Of a stretch of DNA of 41,350 bases, positions 34,737-41,350 are shown one piece after another. The stretch is taken from positions 1-41,350 of the forward strand of contig NZ_JAQVCH010000024.1 in assembly GCF_028689845.1 (NCBI RefSeq), written 5' to 3'. Each line of letters begins with the position of its first letter. Position 1 is the first letter of the stretch. A program made the position numbers and the translations under genes. The notes below the pieces were generated by a model, which searched no databases, had not been told where the DNA came from, and saw only the letters and a list, made by a program, of their open reading frames with translations. The stretch comes from Flavobacterium sp. GTDB taxonomy: Bacteria; Bacteroidota; Bacteroidia; Flavobacteriales; Flavobacteriaceae.

Positions 34737-36122
34737 TCAATTAACTACTTCTTTAATCTCTTGTATAATTCTTAAAGCCAAAGTATCAGCTTCCGTTTGT
34801 GTTGCTGCTTCTGTATAAATACGAATAATCGGTTCTGTATTTGATTTTCGCAAATGTACCCAAGTTGATTCAAAATCAATTTTTACACCATCAATCGTAG
34901 AAATCCCTTCGTCCTTATATTTTTCTGTCATCGCAACTAAAATAGCGTCAACATCAATTTCTGGCGTGAGTTCAATTTTATTTTTACTCATAAAATACTG
35001 CGGTAACGAAGCTTTCAATTCGGCTACAGTCATCTCTAATCCAGCTAAATATGTTAAAAACAAAGCAACACCCACCAAACTATCACGACCATAATGCGAT
35101 TCTGGATAAATAATTCCGCCATTTCCTTCTCCTCCAATAATGGCATTTGTGGCTTTCATTAATTCAACCACATTCACTTCGCCCACAGCACTTGCTTGAT
35201 AACTCCCGCCGTGTTTATGTGTGATATCACGCAAAGCACGGGAAGAAGACATATTAGAAACTGTATTTCCTGGTGTTTTACTCAATACATAGTCGGCAAT
35301 AGCCACCAACGTGTATTCTTCGCCAAACATTTCGCCATCATTTGAAATAAAAGCCAAACGATCTACATCGGGGTCGACTACAATTCCGAAATCGGCTTTT
35401 TGTTTCAGAACCAATGCACAAATATCACCCAAATGCTCTTTTAGAGGTTCCGGATTATGTGGAAAATGTCCGTTAGGCTCACAATATAATTTAACGACTT
35501 CAACGCCCATTTGCTCTAATAAATTCGGAATTACGATACCGCCAGATGAGTTCACCCCATCGACTACTACTTTAAATTTACGTTTAGCTACGGCATCAAC
35601 ATCTACTAAAGCCAAATTGAGAACCTCATCAATATGAATATCCATGTAGGCATCGTTGATTGTAATTTCTCCCAAATCGTCTACTTCTGAGAATTCAAAA
35701 GCTTCGGCTTCGGCTATTGCTAAAATTTTAGCTCCTTCTTCTCCATTTAAAAATTCACCTTTGTTGTTTAACAATTTTAACGCATTCCATTGTTTTGGAT
35801 TGTGAGAAGCAGTTAAAATAATTCCGCCATCCGCATTTTCTAACGGTACGGCTATTTCTACTGTTGGTGTTGTAGACAAGCCTAAATCAATCACATCAAT
35901 CCCTAATCCAATAAGTGTATTGACCACTAAATTATGAATCATAGGACCCGAAATGCGAGCATCTCTTCCAACAACAACTTTTAGTTTATCTTTTGAATGA
36001 GCCTTTTTAAGCCACGTTCCATAGGCCGAAGCGAATTTTACGGCATCAACAGGCGTTAAATTATCTCCTACTTTTCCTCCAATAGTTCCTCGAATTCCAG
36101 ATATTGATTTGATAAGCGTCAT
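34737..36122 (-). CDS. glmM: Phosphoglucosamine mutase
   Basis: A 461-residue alpha-D-phosphohexomutase converting glucosamine-6-P to glucosamine-1-P for peptidoglycan and lipid A. Seen: SISGIRGTIGG, the phosphoserine loop LTASHNPKQWNALKL (Ser 106), metal-binding DPDVDRL, GEGNGGIIYPE (sugar loop), and the C-terminal phosphate-binding RKSNTEPIIRIYTEA. The match to the GlmM/ManB group is firm; glucosamine specificity follows usual annotation in this phylum. A TATATTTG -7 box lies at 36155-36148. Confidence 0.9.
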   Translation of the reverse strand: MTLIKSISGIRGTIGGKVGDNLTPVDAVKFASAYGTWLKKAHSKDKLKVVVGRDARISGPMIHNLVVNTLIGLGIDVIDLGLSTTPTVEIAVPLENADGGIILTASHNPKQWNALKLLNNKGEFLNGEEGAKILAIAEAEAFEFSEVDDLGEITINDAYMDIHIDEVLNLALVDVDAVAKRKFKVVVDGVNSSGGIVIPNLLEQMGVEVVKLYCEPNGHFPHNPEPLKEHLGDICALVLKQKADFGIVVDPDVDRLAFISNDGEMFGEEYTLVAIADYVLSKTPGNTVSNMSSSRALRDITHKHGGSYQASAVGEVNVVELMKATNAIIGGEGNGGIIYPESHYGRDSLVGVALFLTYLAGLEMTVAELKASLPQYFMSKNKIELTPEIDVDAILVAMTEKYKDEGISTIDGVKIDFESTWVHLRKSNTEPIIRIYTEAATQTEADTLALRIIQEIKEVVN

Positions 36123-36147
36123 TAAAATAGGTTTTTAAATTAGGATA

Positions 36148-36155
36148 CAAATATA
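36148..36155 (-). promoter_or_regulatory. -7 box of glmM
   Basis: On the minus strand TATATTTG matches TAnnTTTG, about 25 nt before the glmM ATG at 36122. No clear TTG is seen upstream. Confidence 0.5.
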
Positions 36156-36280
36156 AAAAGGAACTAGTAAAATCGGGTAGTCTTTTATCGAGTTTTTAAT
36201 GTTATTTGTAGATTCTTAAGTTATTAACTTCAAAAATAGATTAAGTTTTCTATTTTTACTGATATCAATAAATCAATTAT

Positions 36281-36865
36281 ATGAATTTTCTAGCCCATAT
36301 TTATCTTTCTGGTGAGAATGAATTAATTCAAATTGGGAATTTTATGGCGGATAGCATTCGAGGAAAATCTTATACTTTATATTCACCTCCACTTATTAAA
36401 GGAATTTTATTACATCGTGAAATTGATACGTTTACCGACGCTCATCCAATTTTCAGAAAGAGCAAACACCGTTTACACGAAAAATACGGTCATTATTCTG
36501 GAGTCATTATGGATATTTTTTATGATCATTTTTTAGCCAAAAACTGGGCTAATTATTCCTCTATTTCATTAGAACAAACAGCAGAAGCATTTTATGATAA
36601 TTTGCAACGGCATTATGATTTATTAACAGAACCCGTTAAAAAGATGATGCCCTATTTGATTTCTCAAAATTGGCTCATAAGTTACTCAACACTTGAAGGT
36701 TTGAGTTTAATTTTATACCAAATGGATCATCGCACCAAAAAAAGAGTGGCCATGCACGAGTCGATAGTCGAATTAAATCAATTTTATGCCGAATTTGAAT
36801 CGGAATTCACCGCCTTTTTTGAAGAAATAAAAATTCATTGTCAAGAAAAATTAGCCACCTTATGA
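36281..36865 (+). CDS. acpH: Acyl carrier protein phosphodiesterase
   Basis: A 194-residue HD-like hydrolase that removes 4'-phosphopantetheine from ACP. It starts MNFLAHIYLSGENELIQIGNFMAD, followed by the HREIDTFTDAHP metal-site segment and YGHYSGVIMDIFYDHFLAKNW, all typical of AcpH. The length is normal (about 193). Its stop overlaps the ggt start (ATGA at 36862-36865), so the two are translationally coupled. Confidence 0.93.
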   Translation: MNFLAHIYLSGENELIQIGNFMADSIRGKSYTLYSPPLIKGILLHREIDTFTDAHPIFRKSKHRLHEKYGHYSGVIMDIFYDHFLAKNWANYSSISLEQTAEAFYDNLQRHYDLLTEPVKKMMPYLISQNWLISYSTLEGLSLILYQMDHRTKKRVAMHESIVELNQFYAEFESEFTAFFEEIKIHCQEKLATL

Positions 36866-38544
36866 AAAAAACGATTCTTTTTGCTTTCCTTCTCGTATCG
36901 GTTAACTTCCTATTCTCCCAAATTAAACCCACAGGTTTAGTTACTTCTAAAGGAATGGTGGTTTCTGCCCGAGAAGAAGCCTCACGATTAGGTTCAGAAA
37001 TCATGCAAAAAGGCGGAAATGCTTTTGACGCGATGATCGTAACCGAATTAGCCTTAGCAGTTGCTTATCCGTATGCCGGAAATATTGGCGGTGGTGGTTT
37101 TATGGTATATCGAAAATCAAATGGCGAAGTAGGTAGCTTAGATTACCGTGAAAAAGCTCCAATGGCGGCTTCTAAAGATATGTTTTTAGATCAAGACGGG
37201 AATGTTATTCAGGGTTTAAGTACAGAATCCGGTTTGGCGGTAGGTGTTCCGGGAACCATTGCTGGAATGTTTGCCGTTCACGAAAAATTTGGTTCACTCC
37301 CGATGGAAGAACTTTTAAAACCCATCATTGCACTTGCCAAAAAAGGGGTGATTGTAACCGCCAAACAAGAGGAGCGACTTCAAAAATACAGAGCCTCAAT
37401 CATAAAAGCCAATGGTGACAAAACCTTATTGGCTCAAGCTTTTAAGCAAAATGATACCATTAAATATAAAGCTCTCGCCAAAACCTTTGAACGTATTTTA
37501 AAAAATGGTAAAAGTGAGTTTTACGAAGGAGAAACAGCCAAAAAATTAGTCGATTACCTGCAATCAAAAGGTGGAAATATGACGCTAGAAGATTTAGCAA
37601 ATTATGAAGCCAAATGGAGAAATCCCATCGTCTATACTTATAAGGATTACAAAGTGATTTCAATGGCTCCTCCTAGTAGTGGTGGAATTACATTAGGGCA
37701 GATTTTAAAAATGATAGAGCCTTACAATCTTGAAAAAATGGGCTATCATTCTGCAGCATACATTCAGGTTTTAGTAGAAGCAGAACGGCGGGCTTATGCC
37801 GATCGAAATCATTTTTTAGGCGATCCTGATTTCATAAAAATTCCAACTAAAGAATTATTAGATGCTACATATTTAAAAAATCGGATGAAGAGTTTTTCAT
37901 TTAATCAAGCTACGGTCTCTTCTGAAATTGCTCATGGCACCATTTCGTTTAATGAAAGTTCAGAAACAACTCATTATTCTATCGTTGATTCATTTGGAAA
38001 CGCTGTTTCGGCTACAACGACAATCAATGATGCTTTTGGTTCTAAATTTTATTGTGATGAATTAGGCTTTTTTCTAAACAATGAAATGGATGATTTTTCT
38101 GCCAAACCTGGTGTTCCCAATATGTTTGGATTAGTTGGAACAGAAGCCAATAGTATAGCTCCACAAAAAAGAATGTTAAGCTCAATGACACCAACCATTA
38201 TTGAAAAAAACAATACTTTGTTTATGGTTTTAGGTTCGCCAGGTGGTTCAACCATTATCACTTCGGTTTTACAAACCTTTTTAAATGTGGCTATTTTTCA
38301 AATGAGTATGCAAGAAGCGGTTAACGCTCCTCGTTTTCATCATCAATGGCTTCCAGATGAGGTAATTTTTGAACCAATTGGCTTTTCACCTGAAGTTTTA
38401 ACACGCTTAAAAAAGAAAAAATACCTTATTAATGAAAAAGAAACCCCAATTATAGGCAAAGTAGACGCTATTTTGTATTTGCCTTCTGGAAAATTGGAAG
38501 GTGGGGCAGATAAAAGAGGCGATGACAAAGCTGTTGGTTTTTAA
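36862..38544 (+). CDS. ggt: Gamma-glutamyltranspeptidase
   Basis: A 560-residue Ntn-hydrolase that cleaves glutathione and gamma-glutamyl compounds in the periplasm. A signal peptide (MKKTILFAFLLVSVNFLFSQ) is followed by the large subunit (GGGFMVYRKSNGEVGSLDYREKAP). The autocleavage site precedes the nucleophile Thr of ETTHYSIVDSFGNAVSATTT; the small subunit then has NNEMDDFSAKPG and LGSPGGSTIITSVLQT. An ATG at 36838 is in frame, but only 36862 gives a proper signal peptide and the 4-nt overlap with acpH. Confidence 0.95.
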   Translation: MKKTILFAFLLVSVNFLFSQIKPTGLVTSKGMVVSAREEASRLGSEIMQKGGNAFDAMIVTELALAVAYPYAGNIGGGGFMVYRKSNGEVGSLDYREKAPMAASKDMFLDQDGNVIQGLSTESGLAVGVPGTIAGMFAVHEKFGSLPMEELLKPIIALAKKGVIVTAKQEERLQKYRASIIKANGDKTLLAQAFKQNDTIKYKALAKTFERILKNGKSEFYEGETAKKLVDYLQSKGGNMTLEDLANYEAKWRNPIVYTYKDYKVISMAPPSSGGITLGQILKMIEPYNLEKMGYHSAAYIQVLVEAERRAYADRNHFLGDPDFIKIPTKELLDATYLKNRMKSFSFNQATVSSEIAHGTISFNESSETTHYSIVDSFGNAVSATTTINDAFGSKFYCDELGFFLNNEMDDFSAKPGVPNMFGLVGTEANSIAPQKRMLSSMTPTIIEKNNTLFMVLGSPGGSTIITSVLQTFLNVAIFQMSMQEAVNAPRFHHQWLPDEVIFEPIGFSPEVLTRLKKKKYLINEKETPIIGKVDAILYLPSGKLEGGADKRGDDKAVGF

Positions 38545-38560
38545 ATTAGTTTTATATTTG
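38534..38560 (+). promoter_or_regulatory. Promoter for the ClC channel gene
   Basis: TTG (38534-38536), 16 nt, then TATATTTG (38553-38560), within the end of ggt and the 33-nt gap. The start would be near 38567, only about 11 nt before the ATG. Confidence 0.5.
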
Positions 38561-38577
38561 CGATTCAACCCTCTTTC

Positions 38578-40395
38578 ATGCCCAATCCAAAAAAAATCAA
38601 TTTTAAATTATTCTTCCGAAAAAATTTCAGAAGATTAGAGGGATTTATTTTTTATTTAAAAGCCTATCTTTCACCTAGACAATTTATTTATTTATCTTGT
38701 TTTTTAGTCGGAATTTCTTCCGCATTAGCGGTTATCATCTTAAAAACTTTTGCACATTGGGTTTATGTTTTTGCTCAATATATTGATACTATTTTACATT
38801 TACCCTATAGCAATAGCACCTTACCCATCATTGGAATTGTATTAACCGCATGGGTTGTTAAAAAAATGTTTGATGGTAGCTTAGAAAAAGGAACTTCGCA
38901 AATTATGTATGCCGTTGCAAAAAAGTCGGGAATAATTCCGAAAAAGCAAATGTATGCTCAAATTATTACGAGTAGTTTAACTGTGGGGATGGGCGGATCC
39001 GCTGGATTAGAATCACCAATTACCATTACAGGAGCAGCTTTTGGAAGTAATTTTGCACAAAATTACCGTTTAAGCTACAAAGACAGAACCTTACTTTTGG
39101 CTTGCGGTGTAGCAGCGGGGATTTCAGCTGCATTTAATGCACCTATTGCAGGTGTTCTCTTTGCAATTGAAGTTGTTTTAGTTGACGTAAGCATCACGGC
39201 ATTCATCCCGATTATGATTTCATCGGCTACTGGTGCTTTGGTCTCTACTATAGTGTTAGACGAAGATATTTTAATCACATTTAGCAAACAACTGGGATTT
39301 GATTATTACAATCTCCCGTTTTATATCATTTTAGGAATTGCATCTGGTTTTGTTTCAGTTAATTATGCAAGAACCTTTCGAAAAATCGAACATTACTTTA
39401 GCCGACTGAGAATTGGTCCTATTCGGAAAGCCTTTTTTGGTGCTAGTATTTTAGCCGTTTTAATTTTCTTTTTTCCGAGTTTATTTGGTGAAGGTTATAA
39501 TAGTATTAAAATTCTTGCGACTTCAAATCCGCAACAGCTTTTAGATAATACTGTTCTTCAGGACTTTAAAGACAATGCTTGGGTTTTATTACTTTTTGTA
39601 GGTGCAACGCTATTCATCAAAGTCTACGCCACAAGTATTACACTTGGTAGCGGTGGAAATGGTGGAAACTTTGCTCCCTCTCTTTTTGTAGGTTCCTATT
39701 TAGGATTTGTCATTGCCACTTTTTTTAACATGTTAGGATTTGTAAAACTTCCAGTTAGCAATTTCACAATGGTAGGAATGGCAGGTATTTTAAGTGGTTT
39801 ATTTCATGCTCCGTTAACGGCAATCTTTTTAATTGCTGAAATCACAAGCGGCTACAGTTTAATGGTTCCTTTAATGGTAGTTTCTTCTATTAGTTTTGCT
39901 ATTTCAAAACGTTATGAACCTTATTCCTTTGATATTAAAAATTTAGCTGATAAAGGTGATGTTTTCACGAATGATCGAGATAAAAACATCTTGTCTGCCA
40001 TCACTGTTTCTCGATTAATTCAAACGCAAATTCAAACGATAAAACTAGCACCTACTTTGGAGGAATTAGTAGAAAAAATTGCTGGACACAATCAAGTTCT
40101 TTTCCCTGTTATCAATGATAAGAATGAACTGCTTGGAATCATCAATTTTGAAGAGATTAAACCCTTTTTATTCAATCAATTTAAAATAAAATATACGGCT
40201 GTAAAAGATATTATGAGTCCACCAAAAGAAATGATAAATTATGACGAAACTGCGGAAACCATCATGGAAAAGTTTGAACGTTCTCAGGCTGATTTTCTAC
40301 CCGTTGTTGAAAATAAAGTGGTTATTGGTCTCATTTCTAAAAATGCGTTATTAGAGGCTTATCGAGAAAAACTCAAAACAATAATTATTGAATAA
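38578..40395 (+). CDS. ClC-family chloride channel/transporter with CBS pair
   Basis: A 605-residue membrane protein. Residues about 25-450 form the ClC core, with GGSAGLESPITITGAAFGS in place of the usual GxEGP loop and the second selectivity element GSGGNGGNFAPSLFVG. Tandem CBS domains follow (residues about 480-605: LFPVINDKNELLGIINFEEIK, MSPPKEMINYDETAETIMEKF, FLPVVENKVVIGLISKNALLEAY). Whether it is a channel or a Cl/H antiporter cannot be stated from sequence alone. The gene is 33 nt after ggt with its own -7 box. Confidence 0.93.
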   Translation: MPNPKKINFKLFFRKNFRRLEGFIFYLKAYLSPRQFIYLSCFLVGISSALAVIILKTFAHWVYVFAQYIDTILHLPYSNSTLPIIGIVLTAWVVKKMFDGSLEKGTSQIMYAVAKKSGIIPKKQMYAQIITSSLTVGMGGSAGLESPITITGAAFGSNFAQNYRLSYKDRTLLLACGVAAGISAAFNAPIAGVLFAIEVVLVDVSITAFIPIMISSATGALVSTIVLDEDILITFSKQLGFDYYNLPFYIILGIASGFVSVNYARTFRKIEHYFSRLRIGPIRKAFFGASILAVLIFFFPSLFGEGYNSIKILATSNPQQLLDNTVLQDFKDNAWVLLLFVGATLFIKVYATSITLGSGGNGGNFAPSLFVGSYLGFVIATFFNMLGFVKLPVSNFTMVGMAGILSGLFHAPLTAIFLIAEITSGYSLMVPLMVVSSISFAISKRYEPYSFDIKNLADKGDVFTNDRDKNILSAITVSRLIQTQIQTIKLAPTLEELVEKIAGHNQVLFPVINDKNELLGIINFEEIKPFLFNQFKIKYTAVKDIMSPPKEMINYDETAETIMEKFERSQADFLPVVENKVVIGLISKNALLEAYREKLKTIIIE

Positions 40396-40480
40396 TCTTT
40401 TGCATTTTCTACAACTTATTTTATCAGCAAAAAATAACCTAATTATAAACAGTGCTAAAATTAGTGTTAATATCGGTTAG

Positions 40481-40516
40481 TTGTTTTTTTTTATCAAAAC
40501 GATAGTAGTATCTTTG
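40481..40516 (+). promoter_or_regulatory. Promoter of the Fic gene
   Basis: TATCTTTG (40509-40516) is a clear -7 box. TTG at 40481 stands 25 nt away, slightly too far. The start should fall near 40522-40524, at the GTG/ATG itself, so the mRNA is probably leaderless. Confidence 0.5.
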
Positions 40517-40523
40517 TGGAGTG

Positions 40524-41225
40524 ATGTGGAATATTGATACATCATATCGTCCTGAATTTCAATCGACATTTGATCGGTTATATGAAAAATTGGCTGTTTT
40601 AAAACAAAGCAGACCATTGCCTGCAATCGCCTTGCGAAAAATTAAAGAATCACTTACTATAGAATGGACCTATAACTCAAATAGTATTGAAGGAAACACC
40701 CTTACGCTTAGAGAAACAAAGCTAATTCTACAAGAAGGCATAACTATTAAAGGAAAATCACTTCGGGAACATTTTGAAGCAAAAAATCACGAAAAGGCTA
40801 TTGACTATCTTTACACCTTAGTTAATGAAACCTATTCTTTAAGAAGTATTGATATACTTTCTTTACATGAATTAGTGTTGCGAATGATTGAAGATGATTT
40901 TGCCGGAAGAATTCGAAATGGTGGTGTTCGAATTTCTGGAGCAAATTTTATCCCTCCGAATGCTTCTAAAGTTTCACAATTAGTTGATGAATTAATTGAT
41001 TTTGTCAATCGTAATCCATTAAATTTAAATGCTATTGAGCTTGCTACTGTTTTTCATCACAAACTCGTTTGGATTCATCCTTTTTTTGATGGAAATGGAA
41101 GAACTGTCCGTTTAGTCATGAATTTACTACTCATGCGAAAAGGCTTTCCTCCTGCTATCATTTTAAAAAATGATCGAAAAAAATATGATGAAGCATTGGA
41201 TATGCAAATAAAAATTACAGTGTAA
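40524..41225 (+). pseudogene. Fic-family protein, 3' end replaced by an IS element
   Basis: A Fic-domain AMP-transferase of which 233 residues remain. It starts MWNIDTSYRPEF, carries the inhibitory-helix motif SIEGN (residues 54-58) that normally blocks ATP binding, and has the full active-site loop HPFFDGNGRT (185-194) with catalytic His. Fic proteins of this architecture usually run to 330-380 residues with a C-terminal winged-helix domain; here host coding sequence stops at 41196. The last residues (LDMQIKITV) and the TAA are encoded by the end of the inserted IS. The catalytic core may still fold, so a short product is possible. ATG 40524 or GTG 40521 could start it. Confidence 0.85.
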
Positions 41226-41350
41226 GTTAAGCGACATTTTTGTAAATGTTGTTTTGATTATTAAATTCTTCTATTGTTTTGTAATTCAATGCACTGTGGC
41301 GTCTTTTTTTGTTGTACCAGATTTCTATGTATTCAAAGATTTCTAGTTCC
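41197..41350 (-). mobile_element. IS3-family insertion sequence, 3' end (second copy, partial)
   Basis: Inverted relative to the copy at 1-226 and identical to 73-226 except for two bases. The element's outer end is TGGATATGCAAAT at 41197, inside the Fic gene. The rest of the element is beyond the window, so the target-site duplication cannot be seen. Confidence 0.88.
41227..41350 (-). CDS. IS3-family transposase OrfB, C-terminal fragment (second copy)
   Basis: The minus-strand frame ending at TTA 41227-41229 repeats the C terminus seen at the left edge ([20 protein letters not shown] and the following [11 protein letters not shown]). It differs by one residue, Ser for Gly, in RRHSALNY. It is cut by the window edge. 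Confidence 0.82.
   Translation of the reverse strand, partial: ELEIFEYIEIWYNKKRRHSALNYKTIEEFNNQNNIYKNVA

Noticed and set aside
1..41350. CRISPR arrays, tRNA or rRNA genes
   Set aside because: No regularly spaced repeats with unique spacers and no cloverleaf or rRNA-like sequence were recognised. The only tandem arrays are the six coding repeats at 34367 and the LRRs.

Overview
The window looks like a chromosomal stretch of a low-GC member of the Bacteroidota, most likely Flavobacteriaceae and close to Flavobacterium. The reasons are the many promoters of the form TTG-N18-22-TAnnTTTG, a surface protein with a C-terminal type IX secretion sorting domain, an extended NusB, a DUF3276 PUR-type protein, a cyclophilin-FKBP fusion and the gene sets found here. 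It is framed by the 3' ends of two copies of one IS3-family element in opposite orientation (1-226 on +, 41197-41350 on -). The window is therefore probably one assembly contig that breaks inside a multicopy IS.

Accessory left end (1-4000). After the IS end come two 168-bp direct repeats, each holding a long imperfect hairpin, then degenerate repeat-rich DNA, a DUF6943-like gene and a small CxxC protein. A retron follows: a strong promoter and about 290 nt of structured, largely non-coding sequence, a 73-aa ORF, an XRE-type HTH protein and a reverse transcriptase with the retron hallmarks NAxxH, YxDD and (V/I)TG.

Housekeeping blocks. 4003-5809 is nusB-DUF1573 lipoprotein-yajC (minus strand). 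Leucine dehydrogenase (minus) and an ABCB-type exporter (plus) are divergent. A PUR-type protein, a CsaA-like tRNA-binding protein and a thioredoxin-fold protein lead into glgA-glgC for glycogen synthesis. 13161-17385 (minus) holds a secreted protein, a zinc-ribbon/FAD monooxygenase fusion, a lipoprotein and a cyclophilin-FKBP prolyl isomerase. A methyltransferase gene at 17487 has apparently lost its ATG.

Restriction-modification island (18421-21017). An Eco47II-family endonuclease and an HTH-fused C5 cytosine methyltransferase converge and overlap by 25 nt. The pair is bracketed by a 42-bp direct repeat (38/42 identical).

Right half. A leucine-rich-repeat T9SS cargo protein is followed by trmD, rplS, recG, a lipoprotein, pheT and rpsA (minus, with a structured leader). 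Then come a short-chain dehydrogenase, a small secreted protein of six 17-residue repeats, glmM, acpH-ggt (4-nt overlap) and a ClC chloride channel. The last gene, a Fic-family AMPylator, is cut by the right-hand IS copy, which supplies its last codons and stop.

The most noteworthy items are the retron with its unassigned ncRNA and small ORF, the repeat-flanked R-M cassette, the hairpin repeats at the left end, the zinc-ribbon/FAD monooxygenase fusion, the Fic gene broken by an IS, and the methyltransferase lacking a normal start codon.
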